Source of the DNA: Streptomyces tubercidicus
GTDB taxonomy: Bacteria; Actinomycetota; Actinomycetes; Streptomycetales; Streptomycetaceae
Assembly (NCBI RefSeq): GCF_027497495.1
Contig: NZ_CP114205.1
Span: 7,998,001-8,062,000, forward strand
DNA: 64,000 nucleotides
Direction: 5' to 3'
Below, piece after piece: positions 50,759-58,851 of the stretch. The notes under the pieces are model-generated. The model had not been told where the DNA came from. It was given only the letters and a program-made list of their open reading frames with translations, and searched no databases. The position numbers were made by a program, and so were the translations under genes. Positions within the stretch are counted from its first letter, which is position 1. The number at the start of each line of letters is the position of its first letter.

Positions 50759-51432
50759 CCACCGCCGCCACCGGACTCACCGACGAGCGTGTCGGTGCCG
50801 TCCTGGACGAGATCGCCCGGACGGCCGAGCGCAACGACCCGGACGTCATGAAGCGTGCCTACGCCACCGCGGCCGACTGGCCGCAGCCGCCCACCGCCCA
50901 GGAGGCGGCCGAGCTGTGCGCCCAGGCCGCGCTGCCCGTACACCCGCAGGTCGGCACCTTCCTCTACCAGCTCATCCGGAGCCTGCGCCCGGCCCTCGTG
51001 GTGGAGTTCGGCACCTCCTTCGGCGCCTCGACGATCTATGCGGCGGCCGCCCTGCGCGACAACGGATCCGGCCGCATCATCGGCTCGGAGCTGCACCCGG
51101 GCAAGGCCGACCGGGCCCGCAGCCACCTGGAGCGCGCCGGGCTCGCCGCCTACGCCGAGATCAGGACCGGCGACGCCCGGGAGGAGCTCGGCACGCTCCC
51201 CGGGCCGGTGGATCTGCTGCTGCTGGACGGCTGGAAGGAGCTCTACCTCCCGGTCCTCAAGCTGCTCGAACCCGCACTGCGCTCCGGCGGCCTGATCGTC
51301 TCCGACAACCTGCCGATGCTGCCCCCCGAGTTCACCGACCATGTCCGCACCGCCGGGAACGGCTATCTCTCCCAGCAGCTTCCGCTGGGCGACGGCATCG
51401 AATTCTCCGTCCGCCTCCAGGACGCCGCATGA
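50755..51432 (+). CDS. Class I SAM-dependent O-methyltransferase
   Basis: 225 residues. Substrate cap (PDVMKRAYATAADWPQPPTA), then PALVVEFGTSFGASTIYAAA (motif I ExGTSxGxST as in catechol O-methyltransferase types), GRIIGSELHPGKADRARSHL (motif II) and GPVDLLLLDGWKELYLPVLK (metal Asp). Suggests methylation of a catechol- or hydroxy-type group. Second methyltransferase of the cluster and of a different class from the one at 46578. ATG 50755 overlaps the oxygenase stop. Confidence 0.85.
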   Translation: MTTAATGLTDERVGAVLDEIARTAERNDPDVMKRAYATAADWPQPPTAQEAAELCAQAALPVHPQVGTFLYQLIRSLRPALVVEFGTSFGASTIYAAAALRDNGSGRIIGSELHPGKADRARSHLERAGLAAYAEIRTGDAREELGTLPGPVDLLLLDGWKELYLPVLKLLEPALRSGGLIVSDNLPMLPPEFTDHVRTAGNGYLSQQLPLGDGIEFSVRLQDAA

Positions 51433-51508
51433 CACCGGTCCGGACCGGCTTCCCGAAGCCGCCCCCGGCCACCGCACCCCGTACGCACGGAAAGGGCACC
51501 GAACACCT

Positions 51509-52036
51509 GTGAACCCCCGTACCCACCGCCGTACCCTGCTCCGCGCCGGCGTCGCCGCGCTGCCCCTGGCGGCCGTGGCACCGGCCGCACAGGCCGACGA
51601 ACGATCCGACCGGCTCACCGCCGCCCAGGTGTCGAGCTGGACCGACGCCTATCTTGAAGCCTGGCGGACCAAGAACGACAAGGCCGCGGTCCGGCTCTTC
51701 ACCCCGGACGCCGTGTACGAGGCGGTCCCCGGTGTATCCGCCCAGACCTTCCGCGGCCGCGAGGCCATCGGCCGCTACTGGCGCGAGATCACCGCGGGCC
51801 AGAGCGAGATGACCGGCCGTCACGGCACCCCGGTCGTCACCGGCAACCGGGCGGCCGTCGAACTCTGGGTCACCCTCCGGGCCCCGGCCATCAACCCCGA
51901 CGGCGACCACTGGGTCACCTTCCTGGAGACCAACTTCCTGACCTTCGCCCCCGACGGCCGCTGCCACCGCAACACCGAATACTGGAACCTGCAGATGGGC
52001 CGCCTGGCACCGCCCCAGGGGTGGGGCACGGCATGA
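51509..52036 (+). CDS. Secreted NTF2/SnoaL-like protein
   Basis: 175 residues from GTG 51509. Twin-arginine-type signal (THRRTLLRAGVAALPLAAVA, cut after AQA), then an NTF2-like cone: SSWTDAYLEAWRTKNDKAAV, RLFTPDAVYEAVPGVSAQTF and YWREITAG. Such folds act as cyclases, isomerases or binding proteins. Export is unusual within a biosynthetic operon and suggests a final step or binding of the product outside the cell. Stop overlaps the amidohydrolase start. The 76-bp gap before it is the largest inside the operon. Confidence 0.8.
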   Translation: MNPRTHRRTLLRAGVAALPLAAVAPAAQADERSDRLTAAQVSSWTDAYLEAWRTKNDKAAVRLFTPDAVYEAVPGVSAQTFRGREAIGRYWREITAGQSEMTGRHGTPVVTGNRAAVELWVTLRAPAINPDGDHWVTFLETNFLTFAPDGRCHRNTEYWNLQMGRLAPPQGWGTA

Positions 52037-53295
52037 CCACCGCACGCCTGCTCGTCACCGGAGGCCGGGTCCTCACCATGGACCCGGCCCTCGGGGAACT
52101 GCCGTCCGCCGACATCCTGGTGGCGGACGGCCGGATCGCCGAGGTACGCCCGGATATCGACCCCGCGGCCGCGGACGAGCGGATCGACGCCCGGGGCTGC
52201 CTGGTGCTCCCCGGCTTCGTCGACACCCACCGGCACATGTGGCAGGCGGCGCTGCGCGGCAGCGGCGCCGACCAGACGCTCGACCAGTATTTCGCGACCG
52301 TACTGCACACCCTGGCGCCCCGGCTCACCGCCGACGACCTCCACCTGGGCAATCTGCTGAGCGCCCTGGGGGCCCTGGACGCCGGAGTGACCACCGTCCA
52401 GGACATCTCCAATGTCGCCAAGCCGACCGAGGAGCACACCGACGCCCTGCTCGACGCGCTCACCGAATCCGGGCTGCGCAGCGTCTTCGCCTACGGACAC
52501 GGCACGCCCCAGGACGCCCGCCGCATCCGCAGCGGCCGGCTGCACGGCAAGGACGGCCTGGTGACCATGGCGCTGAACGCCGAGTTCGGCAGCGACGAGG
52601 GCACCCGGAGCAGCTGGGCCCTGGCCCGTGAACTCGATGTGCCGACCGCGCTGCACGTCCGCGGCGGCAGTCCCGTCTCCCGGCTGCGCCGCCTCGGCGT
52701 ACTGCGCCCCGGGACGGTGTTCATCCACGGCACCGGCATGGCGGCCGGTGAGCTGGAGCTGATCCACGACAGTGGTGGGGCGCTGTCGGTCGCGCCCGCC
52801 ATCGAGATGACGATGGGGCACGGTCTGCCGCCGTTCGCCGCGGCGGCGGCCGCCGGGCTGCGTCCCAGCCTCAGCGTCGATGTCGAAGTCGCCGCGCCGA
52901 GCGATATGTTCACGCAGATGCGGGCCGCCTTCCAGATCGGGCGCTTCGCCGCGCTGCAAGGCCACACCGACCCGGAGGCGCCGCTGCTCACGGCCCGGGA
53001 GGTGTTGGAGTTCGCGACGCTCGGCGGCGCCGAGGCGCTCGGGATGGCGGACCTGATCGGCTCCCTCACCCCGGGAAAGCAGGCCGATCTGCTCGTGCTG
53101 CGGACCGATCGCCCGGGAGTGGCGCCGCTGCACGACGCCACCGCGGCCGTCGTGTCGTCGATGGACCGCGCCGATGTCGACACCGTGCTGGTCGCCGGAC
53201 GGATCGTCAAGCGCGCGGGACGGCTGCGGTACGCGGGGCTGCCGCGGCTGCTGGCACGGGCGGAAGAGGTGCGGGACCGGCTGGCCGATCGCTGA
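52033..53295 (+). CDS. Amidohydrolase (cytosine deaminase/chlorohydrolase-like)
   Basis: 420 residues. N-terminal beta domain and TIM barrel with GFVDTHRHMWQAALRG (HxH metal motif), TALHVRGGSPV (His), VFIHGTGMAAGE (His) and SLSVDVEVAAPSDMF (metal Asp), ending with ADLLVLRTDRPGVAP. Closest in look to the ATZ/TRZ group (8-oxoguanine or atrazine-type hydrolases) that remove amino or other groups from heterocycles. Last gene of the cluster, coupled by ATGA to the NTF2-like gene. Substrate probably a nitrogen-containing ring or amide of the pathway (inference). Confidence 0.85.
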   Translation: MTTARLLVTGGRVLTMDPALGELPSADILVADGRIAEVRPDIDPAAADERIDARGCLVLPGFVDTHRHMWQAALRGSGADQTLDQYFATVLHTLAPRLTADDLHLGNLLSALGALDAGVTTVQDISNVAKPTEEHTDALLDALTESGLRSVFAYGHGTPQDARRIRSGRLHGKDGLVTMALNAEFGSDEGTRSSWALARELDVPTALHVRGGSPVSRLRRLGVLRPGTVFIHGTGMAAGELELIHDSGGALSVAPAIEMTMGHGLPPFAAAAAAGLRPSLSVDVEVAAPSDMFTQMRAAFQIGRFAALQGHTDPEAPLLTAREVLEFATLGGAEALGMADLIGSLTPGKQADLLVLRTDRPGVAPLHDATAAVVSSMDRADVDTVLVAGRIVKRAGRLRYAGLPRLLARAEEVRDRLADR

Positions 53296-53313
53296 GGTGG
53301 GGTGTGCCCCGCG

Positions 53314-53823
53314 TCAGCGGCGGATCAGCACACCCTCCTCGATGGCGGCCAGCGCGATGCGCAGCTGTTCGCTGAGGGCCTTCGCGGTGGGTTCCGGAAT
53401 ACGGCCGACGAGCCGGGCGTGCACGGCGGTGGTGGCGCGCACCGCCGCCTCGGCCGTCTCCACCCCGCTCGGTGTGAGCTGCACCCAGCTGCTGCGCGCA
53501 TCGTCCTCGGCCGCCGCGCGGGTGACATGGCCGGCGGCCACGAGGCGCTTGATGACATTGCTGGTCCCACCGGAGGACAGCAGCAGAGCGTGGGTGAGTT
53601 CCGTCGGCTTGAGACGGTAGGGGGCGCCGATCCGCCGGAGGGTGGCGAGTACCCCGTACTCGGCCTGAGTGAGCCCGAGTTTCTCCAGCTCGGCGCCGGC
53701 CGCGATATCGAAGGCCGAAACCAACAGGGCGGTCCTTTTGGCCAGTTCCAGGGGGAGACCGGCGATTTCGGGCAGTTCGTGTTCCCATGCCGAGATGATC
53801 TCGTCTACGTGGTCAGGCTCCAC
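53314..53823 (-). CDS. MarR family regulator of the cluster
   Basis: 169 residues from GTG 53823 with GGGAAGG upstream. Winged helix: ELEKLGLTQAEYGVLATLRR, TELTHALLLSSGGTSNVIKR (recognition helix) and VTRAAAEDDARSSWVQLTPS (wing D-x-R-S). Dimerisation helices at both ends. Convergent with the cluster (18 bp gap). Its own promoter has GAAAAGCT/AGCTTTTC and the distant cluster promoter at 45178 has AAAGCT palindromes, so it probably represses both and responds to a phenolic or cluster-derived ligand (inference). Confidence 0.88.
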   Translation of the reverse strand: MEPDHVDEIISAWEHELPEIAGLPLELAKRTALLVSAFDIAAGAELEKLGLTQAEYGVLATLRRIGAPYRLKPTELTHALLLSSGGTSNVIKRLVAAGHVTRAAAEDDARSSWVQLTPSGVETAEAAVRATTAVHARLVGRIPEPTAKALSEQLRIALAAIEEGVLIRR

Positions 53824-53931
53824 CGTGACCCGCCTTCCCTCTACCCGATGCTCAGTACAAAGATATCCCACCCTCCGTACAGGCACGTTCTGACCTGGGG
53901 AGACTGGGTGGTTGCCAGATGTGGACGCTGT

Positions 53932-53967
53932 GAAAAGCTTTCCATCTATCTTTCAATATAGCTTTTC
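53932..53967. promoter_or_regulatory. MarR-type operator between marR and hydrolase genes
   Basis: GAAAAGCT (53932-53939) and AGCTTTTC (53960-53967) are inverted repeats, with AAAGCTTTC inside the left arm. The same AAAGCT core occurs at 45180-45209. The region is strikingly AT-rich for this genome, as expected of a promoter, and can serve both the MarR gene and the divergent hydrolase. Confidence 0.65.
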
Positions 53968-53970
53968 CCA

Positions 53971-54801
53971 ATGCTTTCTCTCTATGCTTCTCTCATGTTC
54001 ACACGTGAGCCGAGGCGTGCCCTGGCCATGACGGCGGTCCTGTTTCTGGCCCTGACCAGCGCCACCGCCTGTGCCGGCCGGGACGCGGAAACGGCCCCAC
54101 AGGGGAGCGCAATGGCGGAAAACCGTCGCTCCGCCCAGGAAGGAACCACCGCCGTGCGAGAGTTCAGCGCCACACCGGACCGGCTGCCGTCGTGCTTCCA
54201 CGGCGTACGAGGCGCCACCGCGTACCGCCCGCCCGGTTCCTCCGGGGGCCGTCTGGTCTCCCTGGGCTCCGGTCCCCGCGGGGTGGTCTTCGCCCCCATC
54301 TCCTGGGGCGATGCCTGTGAATGGGCGGCCGAGGCCAAGCGGCTCGCCGCCGACGGCTATCACGTGGTCACCCTCGACTGGGGTACGGACCGTCGCCGGA
54401 CCATCTCCGAAGCGACCCGGCTGCTGCGCTCGCGCGGCGCCGAGAACGTGGCATGGGTGGGCGGGTGCATGGGCGGCACGCTGATGCTCGGCATGCTGAC
54501 AGACCGCACCGACCGCCCGGCCGGCGTCGCCGGCATCAGCCCACTCGCCTCGCTGGGCGGCTACTCCGCCGGAAACGGCACGTCGTACGAGGGTGAACTG
54601 CTGCTCCTGGGCACCGCCGACGATCCGCTCTCCGACGAGGGGCGGCTGCGCGAGGTCGCCCACAGCTTCCCCATGGCCGAGGTCACGGTCCTGCCCGGCA
54701 AGCGCCACGCCGCCGAGATCTTCGCCGGCCCACACGGGGCGGCGGCCCGCCGCAGCCTCGATGGTTTCCTCGACCGGACCTTCGCCCCGGCTGACAGCTG
54801 A
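53971..54801 (+). CDS. Exported alpha/beta-hydrolase (dienelactone-hydrolase-like), Cys nucleophile
   Basis: 276 residues. Start may be ATG 53971, 53995 or 54028. The N-terminus is a lipoprotein-like signal (AVLFLALTSATACAGRD), with a Cys near the expected cut. Core: GVVFAPISWGDACEWAAEAK, YHVVTLDWGTDRRRTISEAT and NVAWVGGCMGGTLMLGML. The nucleophile elbow GGCMGG has Cys where most esterases have Ser, as in dienelactone hydrolases. The last part gives Asp (GTADDPLSDE) and His (GKRHAAEIF). Divergent from the MarR gene and under its operator, so maybe part of the same response. Confidence 0.78.
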   Translation: MLSLYASLMFTREPRRALAMTAVLFLALTSATACAGRDAETAPQGSAMAENRRSAQEGTTAVREFSATPDRLPSCFHGVRGATAYRPPGSSGGRLVSLGSGPRGVVFAPISWGDACEWAAEAKRLAADGYHVVTLDWGTDRRRTISEATRLLRSRGAENVAWVGGCMGGTLMLGMLTDRTDRPAGVAGISPLASLGGYSAGNGTSYEGELLLLGTADDPLSDEGRLREVAHSFPMAEVTVLPGKRHAAEIFAGPHGAAARRSLDGFLDRTFAPADS

Positions 54802-54834
54802 GTTTTCGGCGCGGCGGGACCCAGTGGCGCGGGG

Positions 54835-54872
54835 CCCAGTGGTGCGGGCCAGCTCCGGCCCGCACCACTGGG
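54835..54872. terminator. Bidirectional terminator
   Basis: CCCAGTGGTGCGGGCC and GGCCCGCACCACTGGG form a perfect 16-bp stem around AGCTCC, between the convergent hydrolase (plus) and CAP-protein (minus) genes. Confidence 0.85.
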
Positions 54873-54885
54873 AACGCCCGCCGCG

Positions 54886-55755
54886 TCAGCGCTGGGTGCC
54901 GAAGTCCTGTGTCCACCAGGGGCCGTTGCCGCTCATGTTGACGCCCACTCCGGTGTCCTTGTAGGAGCAGTTGAGGATGTTGGCGCGGTGCCCCGGGCTC
55001 TTCATCCAGCCGTCCACCGCCGTGGCCGGGTCCTTGGGGCTCTTGAAGATGTTCTCGGCGTAACTGCCCCAGGAGTACCCGGCCTTGGTCATCCGGGTAC
55101 CGGGGTCGACGCCTTCCGGGGTGACGTGATCGTAGAAGTTGCGGGCGGCCATGTCGTCCGAGTGGGCCTGCGCCGCGCGCTGTATTCGGGCATCGACGGT
55201 GAGCGGGCCACAACCGTGCTGCGCCCGCTGGGCGTTGACCAGCTCGACGACCTTCTGCGCGAACTGCGCGGCGGTGCCCGTCGCGGCCTGCCCGCCGCTC
55301 GGCGTGTTGGCGCCCGTTCCGGAGTCGACGTGCGGCGTACGGGGCGCCGTGCGCTTGGTGCTCTCCGTACCGCTTGCGGTGCGGCTGGCCTTCGGCCGGG
55401 GAGAAGCGTGCCGTTTGACGTGCTTCTTGGCCTTGGACGGCGACGCAGAGGGCTTACGGGGCTTGGCCGAGGGCGAGGTGTCCGGCGTCGGGGAACCCGA
55501 GACGGTCGCCGCGGGGGCCGACGCTCCGGACGGATCGGCCGCGAGCGCACGGTCGGTTCCGGAGTCGGGGCGCAGCAGCACCACGGACGCGCCGCCCACG
55601 GTGACCACGGCCGCCACCGCCAGCAGGGTGGCCCTGCGCCGGGGAGCGCTGCCGCCGCGGTGCTGGCCGCCGGTCCGCCCGTGCCGGCCTCCCGTGCGGC
55701 CGCGCCCGGCCGGAGTCTCGTCGTGGCGCTCCGTCTGAAGGTGGTCGTTGTTCAT
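54886..55755 (-). CDS. Membrane-anchored or secreted CAP (SCP-like) domain protein
   Basis: 289 residues. Cytoplasmic head rich in Arg/Gly, TM or signal anchor (ATLLAVAAVVTVGGASVVLL), a Lys/Ser/Pro linker, then the CAP domain: FAQKVVELVNAQRAQHGCGP, AAQAHSDDMAARNFYDHVTP and GYSWGSYAENIFKSPKDPAT, ending in GNGPWWTQDFGTQR. The CAP cavity residues (H in AHSDD, DH, E in AEN) are present. Bacterial CAP proteins bind lipids or act near the wall. Its CAP domain closely resembles that fused to the sigma factor encoded divergently at 56086. Confidence 0.88.
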   Translation of the reverse strand: MNNDHLQTERHDETPAGRGRTGGRHGRTGGQHRGGSAPRRRATLLAVAAVVTVGGASVVLLRPDSGTDRALAADPSGASAPAATVSGSPTPDTSPSAKPRKPSASPSKAKKHVKRHASPRPKASRTASGTESTKRTAPRTPHVDSGTGANTPSGGQAATGTAAQFAQKVVELVNAQRAQHGCGPLTVDARIQRAAQAHSDDMAARNFYDHVTPEGVDPGTRMTKAGYSWGSYAENIFKSPKDPATAVDGWMKSPGHRANILNCSYKDTGVGVNMSGNGPWWTQDFGTQR

Positions 55756-56085
55756 GGTTCCGTTTCCTGTGGGGGATAGCGAGGCGTCGGCCCGCGGAGC
55801 CTGGGGGGACCCGGTGTCTTCGCGGGCCGACACATGGGAGAGCACGGGCCCGGCACCCGATAACGAAAAGCGCGAAAACTTTTTTCGCGGTCCGTCAGCC
55901 GGCCGGATCCCGGACGGCGTGAAGGGTGCGCGGCACCGGGAGCGCGGCACGGGAGCGGGCCGGGCAACGGGCCGGGCAACGAGGCTTTTCCTGACCCACG
56001 TAGGTTTCTGTTATCGGGGCGAGCGCGCGAGATCTCCGGTGAGCGGGGGCCACGGGTACGCACGAAGGAACAGGAACGAAGAGGC

Positions 56086-57615
56086 GTGAAGCAGGAAAAC
56101 GGGACGGTGGCCGTCGAGGCAGCCAAGGCCGGGGACGAAGAGGCCCGGGAGCAGCTGGTCGCCGCGCACCTGCCACTGATCTACAACGTCGTGGGACGGG
56201 CGCTGGACGGCCATGCGGACGTCGACGACGTGGTGCAGGAGACCATGCTGCGCGTCCTGGAGTCGCTGGCCGACCTGCGGGAGCCGGCGTCCTTCCGCTC
56301 CTGGCTCGTGGCGATCGCGATGAACCAGGTACGCCGCCGGTGGACCACCGCCCGCAAGGTGCCCCTCGTCGGCCTGGAGCAAGCGCAGGAACGGGCCGAC
56401 CGCTCGGCCGATTTCGTGGACCTGACCATCCTGAAACTGGGACTGTCCGGCCAGCGCCGTGAGGTGGCCGCGGCCACCCGCTGGCTGGACGAGCGGGACC
56501 GGGCGCTGCTGTCCCTGTGGTGGCTGGAGGCGGCCGGCGAGATCACCAGGCCGGAGCTGGTCGCCGCCATCGGGATCGACTCCCGCCATGCGGCGGTCCG
56601 GGTGCAGCGCATGAAAGAACAGCTCGAAGCCGGCCGCGTCGTGGTCCGCGCACTCTCGGCCACGCCGCTCTGCCCCGAACTGTCCGAGCTCACGGCCACC
56701 TGGGACCACGAACCCTGCCCCCTGTGGCGCAAGCGAATAGCCCGCCATGCGCGTCAGTGCAGGGACTGCGCCGGGCACTGGGACGGTCTGCTGCCCGCCG
56801 AGGGCCTGCTGGTCGGACTCGCCCTGCTGCCGCTGCCCTCGCATCTCACTCCGGAAACCGTCCTGCCCGCCCCTGCCGCCGCGACCGCGCAGGCGGCCTC
56901 GGCACCCCCGCAGGCGGCCTCGGCACCCCCGCAGCACACCTCCGGTGCCTCACACCACGTGGCGCAGCGCCCGCCCCGGAGCAAGACGGGCCCGGTCGTC
57001 GCGGGCACCGCCACCCTCGTGGTGGCCGTCGGCGCCGCCGTGTGGTGGTGGTCTCCCGGCACACCCCCGGACAAGCAGAAGAACGAGCCGAAGGCGACCC
57101 GCCCCGTGGCCTCGCGCACCCCGTCGCCACGCCCCACCCCCACGCCCACCCCGACTCCGACCCCGTCGCGCTCCAAGACCGCGCCCCCCACACGCTCCGC
57201 ATCACCGACCCCCACCCCCTCGGCCACTCCGCCCGACCTCGAAGAGCAGGCCACCACACTCATCAACCAGCGGCGGGCGCAGGCCGGCTGCGGGCCGCTG
57301 CGCATCGACCAGCGGCTGCACACCGCGGCGCAGCGGCACTCCGCCGACATGGCGGCCCGCCACTACTACGAGCACCAGGCCCCCGACGGCACCGGCCCCG
57401 ACGCACGCATCACCGCCACCGGCTACCGCTGGAGCAGCTGGGGCGAGAACCTCCACCGCGGCCCACGGACCGCCGCCGCGGTGGTGAACGACTGGATGGG
57501 CGACCGCATGCACCGCGACAACCTCCTCAACTGCACCTTCACGGAAGTCGGAATAGGCATCGTCGAGGGCGCGGGCGGGCCCTGGTGGACCCAGGATCTG
57601 GCGGCACCACGCTGA
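56086..57615 (+). CDS. ECF-type sigma factor fused through a TM helix to an extracellular CAP domain
   Basis: 509 residues from GTG 56086. Sigma region 2 about 25-86 (LIYNVVGRALDGHADVDDVV, QETMLRVLESL, FRSWLVAIAMNQVRRRW), region 4 about 130-190 (DERDRALLSLWWLEAAGEIT, SRHAAVRVQRMKEQLEAG). A zinc-finger-like segment follows with H221-x3-C225-x2-C228 (RHARQCRDC), as in anti-sigma domains. Then a Pro/Ala linker, a TM helix at 302-323 (VVAGTATLVVAVGAAVWWW), a long PT-repeat spacer and a CAP domain from about 384 (CGPLRIDQRLHTAAQRHSAD, ENLHRG, GGPWWTQDL). One chain carries sensor, anchor and sigma factor. Release by proteolysis would be required for activity (inference). Confidence 0.85.
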   Translation: MKQENGTVAVEAAKAGDEEAREQLVAAHLPLIYNVVGRALDGHADVDDVVQETMLRVLESLADLREPASFRSWLVAIAMNQVRRRWTTARKVPLVGLEQAQERADRSADFVDLTILKLGLSGQRREVAAATRWLDERDRALLSLWWLEAAGEITRPELVAAIGIDSRHAAVRVQRMKEQLEAGRVVVRALSATPLCPELSELTATWDHEPCPLWRKRIARHARQCRDCAGHWDGLLPAEGLLVGLALLPLPSHLTPETVLPAPAAATAQAASAPPQAASAPPQHTSGASHHVAQRPPRSKTGPVVAGTATLVVAVGAAVWWWSPGTPPDKQKNEPKATRPVASRTPSPRPTPTPTPTPTPSRSKTAPPTRSASPTPTPSATPPDLEEQATTLINQRRAQAGCGPLRIDQRLHTAAQRHSADMAARHYYEHQAPDGTGPDARITATGYRWSSWGENLHRGPRTAAAVVNDWMGDRMHRDNLLNCTFTEVGIGIVEGAGGPWWTQDLAAPR

Positions 57616-57702
57616 CCTCCGCGGCCGAGTGGAATTCCCGGTGCCCCGGCAGCGCTGCACCCTTACGGAGAAGCAGTCCGTGGCACACAAGGAGCACAGC
57701 GC

Positions 57703-58710
57703 ATGACCGACACCGTGCAGGAGTGGCAGCTGACCGCGCGCCCCGTGGGGCGCCCGGTGCCGGGGGATTTCCGGCTCGTGGAGCGGGAGTTGCCGGCACC
57801 GGCCGAGGGTGAGGTGTGGGTCCGCAACACCTTCCTCTCGGTGGACCCGTATATGCGGGCACTGATGAACCCCGCGGAGACCGGAAGCCTGGCCTACGGG
57901 TTGGACCGGCCGATGACGGGTGGCGCGGTCGGGGAAGTGGTCGCCTCGCGGGCGTCCGCTCTGTCGCCGGGGGACCTGGTCCTCAGCGACCTCGGTTGGC
58001 GCACCGCCGCGGTCGCGCCGGCCGGATGCTTCACCAGACTGCGGCGTGTCGACGGGGTACCGGACTCCGCGTTCCTCGGCGTACTGGGGATGCCCGGACT
58101 GAGCGCCTACGTCGGACTGACCGAGATCGCGGACCTGCGCGCCGGGGACACCGTCTTCGTTTCCGGCGCAGCCGGAGCGGTGGGCAGCCTGGCCGGGCAG
58201 ATCGCGCGGCTGCGCGGGGCGAAGGCCGTGATCGGCAGCGCCGGTTCCGCGGCGAAGGTGGAGTATCTGACCGGCGAACTCGGCTTCACCACCGCCTTCA
58301 ACTACAAGACCGGCACGGTGCGCGAACTGCTCGCCGAGGCCGCCCCGGACGGTATCGACGTCTACTTCGACAACGTCGGTGGAGACCACCTGGAAGCCGC
58401 CATCGACGCGCTGAAGCTGAACGGCCGGGCCGCGCTGTGCGGAGCGATTTCCGGGTACCACGACACCGAACCAGCGCCGGGGCCGCGCAACATGGTCGAG
58501 CTGGTGAAGAAGCGGATCACGCTGCGTGGTTTCGAGGTCGGGGACCATGCGGGTGTCCGGCCGCGGTTCGCCGAAGAGATGGGCGGCTGGCTGGCCGCAC
58601 GGAAGATCACTTTCCGCGAGACCGTCGAGGACGGCATCGCCCACGCGGTGGACGCGTTCCTCGGGCTGATGGACGGCCGGAACACCGGAAAGATGGTGGT
58701 GCGCCTCTGA
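57703..58710 (+). CDS. NADP-dependent medium-chain oxidoreductase (alkenal/one reductase-like)
   Basis: 335 residues. VRNTFLSVDPYMRALMNPAE (substrate side), DTVFVSGAAGAVGSLAGQIA (AAGAVGS nucleotide loop) and DGIDVYFDNVGGDHLEAAID, all typical of the zinc-free prostaglandin reductase/curcumin reductase branch (YhdH/CurA type). Reduces activated C=C bonds with NADPH. ATG 57703 with AAGGAG upstream. The 25-bp tandem duplication at its stop does not change the product. A strong hairpin follows. Confidence 0.92.
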   Translation: MTDTVQEWQLTARPVGRPVPGDFRLVERELPAPAEGEVWVRNTFLSVDPYMRALMNPAETGSLAYGLDRPMTGGAVGEVVASRASALSPGDLVLSDLGWRTAAVAPAGCFTRLRRVDGVPDSAFLGVLGMPGLSAYVGLTEIADLRAGDTVFVSGAAGAVGSLAGQIARLRGAKAVIGSAGSAAKVEYLTGELGFTTAFNYKTGTVRELLAEAAPDGIDVYFDNVGGDHLEAAIDALKLNGRAALCGAISGYHDTEPAPGPRNMVELVKKRITLRGFEVGDHAGVRPRFAEEMGGWLAARKITFRETVEDGIAHAVDAFLGLMDGRNTGKMVVRL

Positions 58711-58735
58711 CGGAAAGACGGTGGTGCGCCTCTGA
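58686..58735 (+). repeat. 25-bp tandem duplication across the stop codon
   Basis: CGGAAAGATGGTGGTGCGCC plus TCTGA (58686-58710) is followed at once by CGGAAAGACGGTGGTGCGCC plus TCTGA (58711-58735). The two copies differ by one base. The first contains the last codons and stop of the oxidoreductase gene. Confidence 0.95.
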
Positions 58736-58778
58736 CCGCACCGGCCGCCGACACCGCTGGCCGCTGGAGAAGACGCCT

Positions 58779-58828
58779 GCCCCGGTCACCGGCCGGGCGC
58801 GTCGACCGGCCCGCCCGGTGACCGGGGC
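58779..58828. terminator. Bidirectional terminator
   Basis: GCCCCGGTCACCGG (58779-58792) and CCGGTGACCGGGGC (58815-58828) are a perfect 14-bp stem between the oxidoreductase (plus) and M64 peptidase (minus) genes. Confidence 0.8.
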
Positions 58829-58851
58829 GGTGTGCGTGAAGCGGGAGGGGC

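Noticed and set aside
45244..53295. An isonitrile-lipopeptide type cluster
   Set aside because: That pathway needs a carrier protein, thioesterase and NRPS together with the ligase and oxygenase. None is present here.
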